From positions 96,345 through 160,344 of the forward strand of contig NZ_FYDO01000015.1 of assembly GCF_900187615.1 (NCBI RefSeq): a DNA stretch of 64,000 nt, given 5' to 3'. Made by a program: the position numbers and the translations under genes. Source of the stretch: Pseudomonas sp. Irchel s3f7 (GTDB taxonomy: Bacteria; Pseudomonadota; Gammaproteobacteria; Pseudomonadales; Pseudomonadaceae). Numbering within the stretch: the stretch's first letter is position 1; each line of letters begins with the position of its first letter. The notes beneath the pieces are model-generated. The model saw only the letters and a program-made list of their open reading frames with translations, ran no database searches and was not told the origin of the DNA. Positions 46,101 to 57,045 of the stretch are shown one piece after another.

Positions 46101-46834
46101 CGGATACTCGTGAATTCAGAGTGGCGAATGCCGATTTGACCCGAAGGGTGTGGGCCGTCATGGAAGCTGCCGAAAGCAACACCGAGCTTCGCACGACGCT
46201 GTTCGCCAATGCCGCCACCCACGGTACTTGTGTCGACGGCCGGATTCTCAGTTTCAGTGTCCTGGAAAGCAAAGTATTCCTGCATAACGCGTTGCTCGAT
46301 CTTCCTGCCGGGCTGGCGGCAAAGGGCCGGGCATTACTGAAACTGTCCAGGCAGATGTTCCGCTTGGACAGGATCGATCTGAAGGCGATAGAAATCGCCA
46401 AGAAAACCCACTTCGATCAGGCACAAGTCCGTCTGGGCTACCGAATCGGCCTGACAAGTGGCTGGAGTGACGGCCTGGAGCTACCGGGACAACCCGGCCA
46501 CATGACCTATGCCTCGGGTGTTACGCCAAAAGACCTGGCTGACGTTCGTCGTGAAGTCATGGATGCCGAACGATCCGACCTGTTTTTTCAGGACCTTATC
46601 CAGCGTGACTATTGGGAGGACTATCTAAAGGAAAAGTATCCGGAGGCGTTAAGGGAATTCGATGAGGTGGAGGAGTCGGAGGAGGGTGACTTCAACCTGG
46701 AGGAGGCTCAGCATCGGTATAACGAACGTCAGTTCGCGCGCAGCTTGAGGATGATCGACCTGTCTCGGCAGGAGACCGAAGCGATTGAACATCCCAGTGT
46801 GATAGCGCCGCAGCCGGGTCCTTCACACAGCTGA
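40169..46834 (+). CDS. Giant NEL-type E3 ubiquitin ligase-like LRR protein with dermonecrotic-toxin-like N-terminus
   Basis: About 2221 residues from ATG 40169, which follows CAGGAG (an upstream in-frame start at 40052 lacks a ribosome site). Domains, in order: a long N-terminal region like DUF6543 of Pseudomonas toxin-type proteins; a hydrophobic helical stretch (about 480-555, GLNLVSMFVPVLGEVMMM); three leucine-rich blocks at about 1070-1220, 1355-1535 and 1700-1877 (for example VKTLDLRGMK and LERLDLSDNQF); an acidic linker; and a C-terminal NEL region with the catalytic CxD motif HGTCVDGRI (Cys2021, Asp2023). NEL domains of IpaH/SspH effectors transfer ubiquitin in eukaryotic cells. The protein is much larger than those effectors (about 550-800). 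No chaperone or secretion gene is adjacent and no signal peptide is seen. It stands alone between two terminators or promoters. Confidence 0.82.
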   Translation: MSTSPPTSSTEANQKTPLHKTSAAGKSSIHAAFLEQTSPDWLINATPARRAELKAASAHLPHWYQEASVEQKQILQESFAARFKAQTRLDKTMSALLDVEIFAARLLVKALKEQFAVEVDVNKTLVCLKRPLEISVLEIEVATFDVLKLSLLQAALHNFEASECEHGAFHEESSFIVETTTPDTFQVVDLNITIRQFLSLCRTLDIGVQYQVYVKAFFHPSDADKEATLRQQFIASQKAALLSAAAVALLRVDIEPNDYEMIRSLVDGEMDLRLGGKQVWFCDLALMKRRMIGCAVFLISEKYRYGTDVIIYIPDDPVHPLKRYPLKQMKAELERRFTARDAQPPKDDGPTKYQRFFSQFVAYSDRPYYVSQFTKVAADSPTDFVHSTGFTILRNLPPLSPFLFMNELPPERQVKRVRVENPYLDPSCRVRKGDGLWSLNTDFWTYLFEQHRDRVIADARSQAVPTDDVDARVRAERLNHLLEIGMLGLNLVSMFVPVLGEVMMMVMVDQLLYETFEGVIEWSEGDRTAAKAHLIDVAENLAFIAVMAGAGKGLARLTAVAPEPVVEGLEQIQGGDGKKRLWKPDLSAYEQQIVLDGNAGPDALGQYSLNGKSYIRQAGKVYETRFDPSLKKWRIKHPADTSLWQPILEHNGHGAWRHTLERPLEWDRLTLLRRIGHTTECFADKQLLKIAQANGIGDDALRKMHMDHLPPPPDLMDALSLPDPDPQVIGLEQGPVAMLRRVCPGLGETAAKRVLIDADAEELTRFQTTRRVPLRMLEEARWYAQQGRVSRAFVDLNLGEIITADSQSLALHSLAKLPGWSNDVRLEIREGHVDGPLIDGIGGETAVTRKYLVKNGPGFQAFDERGEALNSVPRDGNNFFASIMHALPDEARQALGVPHTWQSGDLQKAMTDCASEHRAELAQRLEQRKGNPRRFKPPVRVRERVMGYYASGRGQGVNPSLVSRVQVIYPALTDAQANGFILEQLRAGKTDPQIYGLLQARLREWELLESTLDQWAGVASPDTALQSMLGGRSYVARAIKQSWRNSPLADSQFMNSALDLTCDDPLPALSADFSHVRHLQIRGQCINDSNANALLHSFPGLTSLRITATDYEFTNVPEALVRLENLKSLSLYSASPFAADMPSRLNALTRLEALSVSAPIWGPEAWDFSRLRHLRQLHLGAPLLVEWPAGILELPNLERLNLRETSIRALPDAIYEGHEKLWSGLSLDWSKIPREHFKPAYEYVKNHPDHLVDVEEMVRGYCKAQVRRLAQGMNEPVEGLFNQFAAQWLGEQARFQAVEALSEEYSVLDRSLKRWSHRLSNDGAPMPTHEAVGRSMADMSIRACWRNGTFKRYGAMADASRLDLSNMGLSELPDLPQGVFPHVKTLDLRGMKAPVEQVRHFVRAFSEVEKLDLSANQLTDLPIVPGDFAKLTNLDLSSNQIAVDTAVQQRFDGLQTLEYLNLRNNPLDALDVSAMTQLKALSLESTGLLDWPIGVQDLPELTWLDVRSSKISSLPSAGLSDEMLLKTNLANAPLDAQARTALNLARQRFENARGLPLGTLERFAQRDALPGFPPVFPPTESGLTIALDLLPLPQIPVGEGVANLAKRLQRIKPALAQDEALQWVEQARASAATDAQISDQIGEWEQSFETLTRQLNGWLFTREINGRRWKISSANRRLASLRILDCWSEGLIGDRGVVNPALSLDGLQLGDLPELPAVFAHVQTLDLTGARLSAQGSDGFLKAFAELKALALAGNDLEAMPEAIKSMARLERLDLSDNQFDAPEVLYASLNRLENLQWLNLGYNNLGHFNAGTLARLETLDIRNNQLSEWPEGVLDSDRLRVLNLSGNDITTIPSAALDGTHEVLISGTDLSDNYNLSRESLEELRDYCETGSHATALGFSRAELDEMLEVISNDGASETESMQSDEDLADSQPDVEQLSPWLANASKEEMATRTETWNRLLAEPDNAAFFHLLAVLPDTREFRVANADLTRRVWAVMEAAESNTELRTTLFANAATHGTCVDGRILSFSVLESKVFLHNALLDLPAGLAAKGRALLKLSRQMFRLDRIDLKAIEIAKKTHFDQAQVRLGYRIGLTSGWSDGLELPGQPGHMTYASGVTPKDLADVRREVMDAERSDLFFQDLIQRDYWEDYLKEKYPEALREFDEVEESEEGDFNLEEAQHRYNERQFARSLRMIDLSRQETEAIEHPSVIAPQPGPSHS

Positions 46835-46848
46835 TTGCTACTGTCGAT

Positions 46849-46892
46849 AACCTTTGCAGCGCCGGGTTGCCCGACGTTGCAAAGTTGTTTTA
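46849..46892. terminator. Bidirectional terminator between the LRR protein and metH
   Basis: AACCTTTGCAGCG and CGTTGCAAAGTT pair with two mismatches around a 13-base loop, followed on the plus strand by TGTTTTAT. It lies 15 bp after the LRR gene stop and 10 bp before the end of the convergent metH. Confidence 0.75.
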
Positions 46893-46901
46893 TCGACTGT
46901 C

Positions 46902-50612
<3,711 letters not shown>

Positions 50613-50768
50613 TTGGACTACTCGGAAAGACCATTACGAAGGGCCGGGATCATAACAAACTTGTGCGCTTTTAGAGCATGGACGGGTTTAGCATGAATAT
50701 CGCTCATGTTGAGAGGTGCGTCAGCGCTGTAGAATCGCGGCGTTTTTTAAAGGATCGGGATCAGGGAC

Positions 50769-53054
50769 ATGTCGTATCGCTTCGTCATCAGCGCTGTGCT
50801 GTTGTTTTCAAGCTGGGGCGCTGCGGCGCAGGGATCGGCGATTTCCTACAGTCGCGACATCCAACCGATCTTCACTGAAAAGTGCGTGGCCTGCCACGCC
50901 TGCAATGATGCGGCCTGCCAGCTCAATCTCGGTAGTGGCGAAGGCACAGCGCGCGGTGCGACGAAAATCCCGGTCTATGATGGTGACCGCAGCAAAGCGC
51001 AGGCACCGACACGGCTGTTTCTGGACGCCTCCGGAAAAACCGCCTGGCAGCAAAAAGGCTTCTATTCGGTGCTCGACGCGCAGGGCAGTCAGGCGGCACT
51101 GATGGCGCGCATGCTTGAACTGGGCCACAGAACCCCTTTGCAGCCCAACGCCAAACTGCCGCAAGACATCGTCCTGGGCCTGAACCGGGAAAACATGTGC
51201 GCCATGCCGGCGGAATTTGACGGTTATGCCCAAAAACATCCCAAAGAAGGTATGCCACTGGCGGTGACCGGCCTGACCCTTCAGCAATACCAGACGCTGC
51301 AACGCTGGCTGGCCTCCGGTGCACCCATCGATGAGCAGGGCCTGGTCCCCAGCGCCAAAGAAGCGTTGCAAGTGGTGCAGTGGGAAAAACTGCTGAACTC
51401 GCCCGGCGCCAAGGAGAGTCTGGTGGGGCGCTGGCTGTACGAGCACTGGTTCCTTGCGCATCTCTATTTCAAGGATGGCGAGCCCGGGCATTTCTTCCAG
51501 TGGGTGCGTTCGCGCACACCGACCGGCCAGCCGATCGACCTGATCAACAGCCGTCGCCCGAACGACGATCCGGGTACCGAGTTTTACTACCGTTTGTGGC
51601 CGGTGCAGGGCGTGATTGTGCACAAGACCCACATCAGTTATCCGCTGAGTGCGGCGCAAATGGCCCGGGTTAAAAGCCTGTTCTACAACGGCAGCTGGCA
51701 GGTCAACGCTTTACCGGGTTATGGGCCGCAGAGCCGGGCCAATCCGTTTGCCACATTTGAGGCGATCCCGGCCCAGGCGCGTTATCAGTTCATGCTCGAT
51801 AACGCCGAATACTTCGTTCGGACCTTTATTCGCGGGCCGGTGTGCCGCGGCCAGATCGCCACGGACGTGATCCGCGACAACTTCTGGGCGCTGTTCCAGG
51901 CGCCGGAGCACGACCTTTATGTCACCGATCCGAATTACCGCGGCCAGGCTACGCCACTGCTGGCGATGCCGGGGCAGAACGATGACGTCGGCAGTGTCCT
52001 GAGCCTGTGGCACGACTACCGGGACAAGCGAAACGAATACGAGGCCTTGCGCCGCGACAGTTATGCCGATGAGCCAGCGCCGAGCTGGTCGACGCTGTGG
52101 GCCGGCAACGACAACGCGCTGCTGAGCATTTTCCGTCATTTCGACAGCGCCTCGGTGACCAAAGGCCTGATTGGCGAACTACCGCAAACGATGTGGCTGT
52201 TCGACTATCCGCTTCTGGAGCGCACCTACTACCAGTTGGCCGTTAATTTCGATGTGTTCGGCAACGTTTCCCATCAAGCCCAGACGCGCCTGTATTTCGA
52301 CCTGATCCGCAACGGTGCGGAGCAGAACTTCCTGCGTTTGATGCCTGCTGATTCTCGCGATGGTTACCTTAATGACTGGTATCAGAACAGCGGCCAACTG
52401 AAGTTGTGGATGGACTACGAGTCCATCGACAACGACAAGCCGACCGCACTGAAGCTTGACGAGGCAGATCCCAAGCGCGATTTCGCCAGGCAATTGCTGG
52501 CCCGTTATGGCGACCTTAATGCGCAGCCCGATCCCATCAACCGCTGCGAGGGGGCCTATTGCTCCCGACCAAACATCGATCCGGAATTGCAGGGCGCTGA
52601 GCAAGCCTTCAGCCGCTTGGCATCGCGCCCGGCAGCCGGGTTGAAAGTCATTGATCAGTTGCCCGAAGCCACAATGCTGCGCGTCGAGACGGCGAGCGGT
52701 AAACGTGTGGTCTACAGCCTGTTGCGCAACCGCGCGCACAGCAACGTGGCGTTCATGATGGGCGAATCGAGGCGCTATCAACCGGGGCTCGATACCTTGA
52801 CCATTTTCCCGGGTGTGCTCAGCAGCTATCCGAACTTCATGTTCAACATTCCGGCCGATCAAGTGCCTGAGTTTGTGGACGCGATGGAAGGCGCAAAAGA
52901 CGCTGCCAGTTTCGAGAAAATCGTCGAACGTTGGGGCATTCGTCGCAGTCATCCGCAATTCTGGCAGTATTTTCATGATTCCAGCCGCTATATCCACGAG
53001 ACCGATCCGGTGGAAGAGGGCGTGCTGGACATGAATCGCTACGAGAACCTTTGA
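50769..53054 (+). CDS. cti: Fatty acid cis/trans isomerase
   Basis: A 761-residue periplasmic protein with a signal peptide (RFVISAVLLFSSWGAAA). A c-type heme motif CVACH lies soon after it (IFTEKCVACHACNDAACQL), as known for Cti. Other features include MCAMPAEFDGYAQKHPKEGMP and FIRGPVCRGQIATDVIRDNFW. It converts cis-unsaturated acyl chains of membrane phospholipids to trans, rigidifying the membrane under solvent or heat stress. It is divergent from metH (156 bp apart). ATG 50769 follows AGGATCGGGATCAGGGAC, which contains an AGGG-type site. Confidence 0.95.
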   Translation: MSYRFVISAVLLFSSWGAAAQGSAISYSRDIQPIFTEKCVACHACNDAACQLNLGSGEGTARGATKIPVYDGDRSKAQAPTRLFLDASGKTAWQQKGFYSVLDAQGSQAALMARMLELGHRTPLQPNAKLPQDIVLGLNRENMCAMPAEFDGYAQKHPKEGMPLAVTGLTLQQYQTLQRWLASGAPIDEQGLVPSAKEALQVVQWEKLLNSPGAKESLVGRWLYEHWFLAHLYFKDGEPGHFFQWVRSRTPTGQPIDLINSRRPNDDPGTEFYYRLWPVQGVIVHKTHISYPLSAAQMARVKSLFYNGSWQVNALPGYGPQSRANPFATFEAIPAQARYQFMLDNAEYFVRTFIRGPVCRGQIATDVIRDNFWALFQAPEHDLYVTDPNYRGQATPLLAMPGQNDDVGSVLSLWHDYRDKRNEYEALRRDSYADEPAPSWSTLWAGNDNALLSIFRHFDSASVTKGLIGELPQTMWLFDYPLLERTYYQLAVNFDVFGNVSHQAQTRLYFDLIRNGAEQNFLRLMPADSRDGYLNDWYQNSGQLKLWMDYESIDNDKPTALKLDEADPKRDFARQLLARYGDLNAQPDPINRCEGAYCSRPNIDPELQGAEQAFSRLASRPAAGLKVIDQLPEATMLRVETASGKRVVYSLLRNRAHSNVAFMMGESRRYQPGLDTLTIFPGVLSSYPNFMFNIPADQVPEFVDAMEGAKDAASFEKIVERWGIRRSHPQFWQYFHDSSRYIHETDPVEEGVLDMNRYENL

Positions 53055-53069
53055 TCCACCACAATCCCC

Positions 53070-53158
53070 GTAGGAGCTGGCTTGCCAGCGATGAGGGCAA
53101 GACATTCAATATAAATGTCAACTGACCTGACGCCTTCGCCGGCAAGCCAGCTCCTACA
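53070..53158. repeat. REPIN (inverted REP pair)
   Basis: Left arm GTAGGAGCTGGCTTGCCAGC and right arm GCCGGCAAGCCAGCTCCTAC, the same arm family as the 115-bp tandem array. It lies between cti and nfuA, 15 bp after the cti stop. Confidence 0.88.
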
Positions 53159-53194
53159 GGGTATGAAAAGATCTTTTCCTGACAAAAATACTAG

Positions 53195-53836
<642 letters not shown>

Positions 53837-53870
53837 GTAAGGTGTTCGCTGCGGCATAAAAAAAACGGCG

Positions 53871-54004
53871 CTGTGGCGAGGGAGCTTGCTCCCGCTCGAC
53901 TGCGAAGCAGTCGCAAGACAGTCAGTGCATTTTCCCGTGATGAATGTATTGACTGATGTTGGGACCGCTTCGCGGTCCAGCGGGAGCAAGCTCCCTCGCC
54001 ACAG
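53871..54004. repeat. Long REPIN (inverted pair, GTGGCGAGGGAGC family)
   Basis: Left arm CTGTGGCGAGGGAGCTTGCT and right arm AGCAAGCTCCCTCGCCACAG lie about 90 bp apart. Internal hairpins (CTGCGAAGCAG, GGACCGCTTCGCGGTCC) occur between them. The pair separates nfuA from the convergent cobM. Confidence 0.9.
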
Positions 54005-54010
54005 GTGCTT

Positions 54011-54757
54011 TCAGGGCCTGTAGAGATGCGCATGCCCCGCACGATACAGCGATGACTCGCTGAAGTGATCACTGCCCAACACCCGTCCAACCAGAATCAA
54101 CGCCGTACGCCGAAACCCCTTCGCTTCGACCTTCTCGACAATATCTGCCAGCGTCCCAACCACCCAATCCTGATCCGGCCAACTCGCTCGGTGCACCACC
54201 GCAATCGGGCAATCCGCGCCGTAATGCGGCACGAGTTCCTCGACAATCTTTGTCAGATGATTAACCCCCAAATGAATCGCCATGGTCGCGCCATGCTGCG
54301 CCAGGCTGGAGAACTCTTCGCCCGGTGGCATGGCGGTCTTGTCGGCGTAGCGGGTCAGGATCACGCTTTGTGACACGTCCGGCAGGGTCAACTCCGCGCC
54401 CAGGAGTGCCGCGCAGGCGGCTGTTGCGGTGACGCCGGGCACGATTTCAAAAGGAATGTCGAGCTCACGCAAGTAGCGAATCTGCTCGCCAATCGCGCCA
54501 TACAGGCTCGGATCGCCGGAGTGCACGCGTGCCACATCCTGACCGTTGGCATCGGCAGCTTTAATCAGCTCGATGATCTGTTCCAAGTGGAGTTCGGCGC
54601 TGTTGACCACCTGTTCGGCACAATGACCTTCCAGCACCGCAGCGGGCACCAGTGAACCGGCGTAGATGATCACCGGGCAGCTGCGAATCAGTCGTTGGCC
54701 TTTGACGGTGATCAGTTCGGGGTCGCCGGGACCAGCGCCAATAAAGTAGACGGTCAT
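54011..54757 (-). CDS. cobM: Precorrin-4 C11-methyltransferase
   Basis: A 248-residue SAM-dependent tetrapyrrole methyltransferase starting MTVYFIGAGPGDPELITVKGQRLIRSCPVIIYAGSLVP, the usual glycine-rich N-terminus. Other motifs: RVHSGDPSLYGAIGEQI and EIVPGVTATAACAALLGAELTLP, then the C-terminal VVHRASWPDQDWVVGTLADI. These features are specific for the CobM branch, which methylates C-11 in aerobic corrin synthesis. It is the last gene of the minus-strand unit cbtB-cbtA-cobE-cobM. Confidence 0.95.
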   Translation of the reverse strand: MTVYFIGAGPGDPELITVKGQRLIRSCPVIIYAGSLVPAAVLEGHCAEQVVNSAELHLEQIIELIKAADANGQDVARVHSGDPSLYGAIGEQIRYLRELDIPFEIVPGVTATAACAALLGAELTLPDVSQSVILTRYADKTAMPPGEEFSSLAQHGATMAIHLGVNHLTKIVEELVPHYGADCPIAVVHRASWPDQDWVVGTLADIVEKVEAKGFRRTALILVGRVLGSDHFSESSLYRAGHAHLYRP

Positions 54758-54840
54758 CGTCGGTTCCTGTGGGGAAAAGGGGCTGAACAGGGCTTCAGAT
54801 GAAGAATGTTCATGATCGAGAGCGGGGATTATCGGTGTTT

Positions 54841-55254
54841 TCAGGCCGCGCCGGCCAATGCCAGGGTTGCCTGGGCATACTTTTGTCGCGGGATCAGCAG
54901 TTTTGCCGGGCCTTGGGCCAGTTGTTCAGCCAGAGCCAGCGCGGCGCTTTCCGCCACCCCGTAGCAACCGGTGCGTTCAAAGGCAATTTGCGATTGATGA
55001 CTGAGTTGCGGTTCATAAGCGGCCAGCTGTTCACTGCTGAAATACTTTAATTCCAGGCCAAGCTGCTGTGCCAGCTCAATCAACGCAGGTTCGTCGCGCT
55101 TCAAATCGATGCTGGCCAGCGCCTTGATTTGATGACGTGCAATCTGGTGCGCCGCCAACGCTTGGTCGAGCAGCGCCAGCAACGTGCTGACGGGGCAGCC
55201 GCGCTGGCAACCCAGGCCGACTACAAACGTCGGCGCTGCGCTGTTTTCAGTCAT
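54841..55254 (-). CDS. cobE: Cobalamin biosynthesis protein CobE (CbiG C-terminal domain-like)
   Basis: A 137-residue protein: MTENSAAPTFVVGLGCQRGC, then LALLDQALAAHQIARHQIKALASIDLKRDEPALIELAQQLGLELKYFSSEQLA, and GCYGVAESAALALA near the C-terminus. The GLGCxxG start and the GVAExxAL motif are those of CobE and the CbiG C-terminal domain. Its role in corrin synthesis is poorly understood. The ATG at 55254 overlaps the cbtA stop (ATGA). A gap of about 80 bp precedes cobM. Confidence 0.9.
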   Translation of the reverse strand: MTENSAAPTFVVGLGCQRGCPVSTLLALLDQALAAHQIARHQIKALASIDLKRDEPALIELAQQLGLELKYFSSEQLAAYEPQLSHQSQIAFERTGCYGVAESAALALAEQLAQGPAKLLIPRQKYAQATLALAGAA

Positions 55255-55964
55255 GCGTGGTATTGACCATCGCTTTTGCGGCGGAACAACCAGGCGCTGA
55301 TCAGGCCCAGGGCCAGCCAGAACGCAACGTTGGTCAACTGCGAAGCGATGTTGAACTGGGCTGCCAGCGCCTCTGGCGCAAGCATCGAATGCACTTCCGG
55401 TTGCGGTGCGCCAATCACATGGGGAACGGCGAGAATCGCCACACCCAGGACTTTCATCAGCCAGTGACGGCCGAAGACGATGAGGGCGATACCGACAGCC
55501 GTAGAAGCCGCAGTGCCGATCCACCACATCTGCCGTTGCGCCAGATCAGCCGCCGCTGTACCCGGCAGTTCCGGCGGCAGGCCGAGCGTCGGGGCAAGCA
55601 CGAAGGTGGCATAACCGGCCAGGCCCCAGAGCAGGCCCTGAGATGTTTTGGTCGGTGCGCGCAAGGTGTACAGGCCGGCCAGCATCAGGGCGAAACCGAC
55701 AGCTACCACCAGGTTGCCGCCGGTGGTCGACAGCACGCGCTGCCAGCCGTCTTCGGGTTCCCACGCTTCGGCATTGTGAGTGTGCGCGGCGACGGCGCCC
55801 TCGGTGTGCGCATGTTCGTGGACTTCAACAGCGACCGGTTCGGATTTTTCGTAGGTCTCGGCCTGCTGAATCAGCGGTGAGACCCAGAAGCTTTGCAGCA
55901 GGGTCAGCAGCAGGGCCGCCAGCAGACCGGTGAAACCTGCGGTTTGGGCAATACGCTTGATCAT
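55251..55964 (-). CDS. cbtA: Predicted cobalt transporter subunit CbtA
   Basis: A 237-residue membrane protein from ATG 55964 (MIKRIAQTAGFTGLLAALLLTLLQSFWVSPLIQQAETYE). The His-rich segment (HEHAHTEGAVAAHTH) lies between the first and later membrane helices, as in CbtA. Further helices include LVVAVGFALMLAGLYTL, LLWGLAGYATFVLAPTLGL and FWLALGLISAWLF. With CbtB it is thought to import cobalt. Only 11 bp separate it from cbtB, and it overlaps cobE. Confidence 0.92.
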   Translation of the reverse strand: MIKRIAQTAGFTGLLAALLLTLLQSFWVSPLIQQAETYEKSEPVAVEVHEHAHTEGAVAAHTHNAEAWEPEDGWQRVLSTTGGNLVVAVGFALMLAGLYTLRAPTKTSQGLLWGLAGYATFVLAPTLGLPPELPGTAAADLAQRQMWWIGTAASTAVGIALIVFGRHWLMKVLGVAILAVPHVIGAPQPEVHSMLAPEALAAQFNIASQLTNVAFWLALGLISAWLFRRKSDGQYHA

Positions 55965-55975
55965 GTCGGCAGGTC

Positions 55976-56167
55976 TCAATGGCACGGGAACGCGGCGCTG
56001 TGGCGGGTATCGTGCGCGGCATTGTGGACCGCTTCGATGTGCGAGAAACCGGCGAAATACACAAGGCAGGCACCGAGGATCGACGCGCAGATGGCTGCGG
56101 TCAGACGTTGGGTCAGGGTTGAAGTGCTGCTCGCGCTGGTGTGTTCGGCACTGCTGATGATCGACAT
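55976..56167 (-). CDS. cbtB: Predicted cobalt transporter subunit CbtB
   Basis: A 63-residue protein with one membrane helix (LTAAICASILGACLVYFAGF) and a C-terminal His-rich tail (HIEAVHNAAHDTRHSAAFPCH) that is the mark of CbtB and probably the metal site. The ATG at 56167 is the first start downstream of the cobalamin riboswitch; the longer frame from 56212 would begin too close to it. First gene of the cbtB-cbtA-cobE-cobM unit. Confidence 0.9.
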   Translation of the reverse strand: MSIISSAEHTSASSTSTLTQRLTAAICASILGACLVYFAGFSHIEAVHNAAHDTRHSAAFPCH

Positions 56168-56297
56168 GGCATTTCCCTCTAGTCTGTCAGCGGGGAATAA
56201 GGGCGCATGCAAAACCCCGCACGAACGGGCGCGCAGGGTTCAAACAGCGCCCGCCCACCGCGGGTTTGTTGTTCAGTGGCCGTACTGGTCACTTTGT

Positions 56298-56503
56298 GTT
56301 GCGGGCCGGTCTCCGGGCTCACGAGGGGCGCAAGGCATTTGCCTGAACCTGCAAGCATCACCTTCCCATGCCACATTGGCACAGTGGATCTGACGCTTCG
56401 CTCGCTTACCGTTGCGGGGGCAGCACCGGACTGACATGGCTTTGGAGTAAAGCACATGATTCACCGGTTTCCCGTTTCACCCTGTGAAGGGCACCCGTAA
56501 CAA
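56298..56503 (-). promoter_or_regulatory. Cobalamin riboswitch upstream of cbtB
   Basis: On the minus strand, in order: a GGGTGCC-type start and GGTGAATC, the conserved core CCCGCAACGGTAAGCGAGCG, then CCACTGTGCC with GGGAAGG, and the terminal GAGCCCGGAGACCGGCC. This is the standard order of cobalamin riboswitch elements. It lies about 130 bp before the cbtB start, leaving room for an expression platform. Adenosylcobalamin binding would shut off the cobalt uptake unit. Confidence 0.9.
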
Positions 56504-56575
56504 GGCGTGTAGGAGAGCATGGGCGAGGCGTTGGCGTCAATTGGCAGCGGTTCTTGTTTGGGCTTTGCACAAAAC

Positions 56576-56700
56576 CCTGTGGCGAGGGGGCTTGCCCCCG
56601 TCGGGCTGCGAAGCGACCCCTTACATTTTTACAGACACACCTCTACTCAGAATCTGCGACGGCTTCGCCGCCGAACGGGGGCAAGCCCCCTCGCCACAGG
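56576..56700. repeat. Long REPIN (GTGGCGAGGGGGC family) between the two riboswitches
   Basis: Left arm CTGTGGCGAGGGGGCTTGCC and right arm GGCAAGCCCCCTCGCCACAG lie about 85 bp apart. It sits in the shared upstream region of two divergent cobalamin units. Confidence 0.9.
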
Positions 56701-56749
56701 GATCGCAAGCATTGACCCGCCCCAATACGATGCGTAGCCTTGCGCATTC

Positions 56750-56935
56750 GAGGTTCTTCGGCATTTGTCGAAGCTAAGAAGGGAACGCGGTCAATGCCGC
56801 GGCTGCCCCCGCAACTGTGAACGGTGATGTTCGCTGCCACGCCACTGCAGGCTCAACCTTGAGCCCGCGGGAAGGCGCAGCGAATGCCTGGCCCCAAGGC
56901 CGGCACACCGTCAGCCAGGAGACCTGCCTCGATAC
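56750..56935 (+). promoter_or_regulatory. Cobalamin riboswitch upstream of cobW
   Basis: On the plus strand: GAGGTTCTTCGGCATTTG, then the core CCCCCGCAACTGTGAACGGT, the GCCACTG element in CACGCCACTGC, GGGAAGGC, and the closing TCAGCCAGGAGACCTGCC. All lie in the expected order. It ends about 110 bp before the cobW ATG. It would reduce cobW-cobN-chlD expression when cobalamin is abundant. Confidence 0.92.
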
Positions 56936-57045
56936 AGATTCTCACTACAACCGGGCGGGGTGATCCGGTGGCGAACGCTTCCGGCGCGTGTGCGCGTGGC
57001 CGGTTCTCGTCCCGTATGCCCGCCACCAAAGCCAAAGGGCATCCG

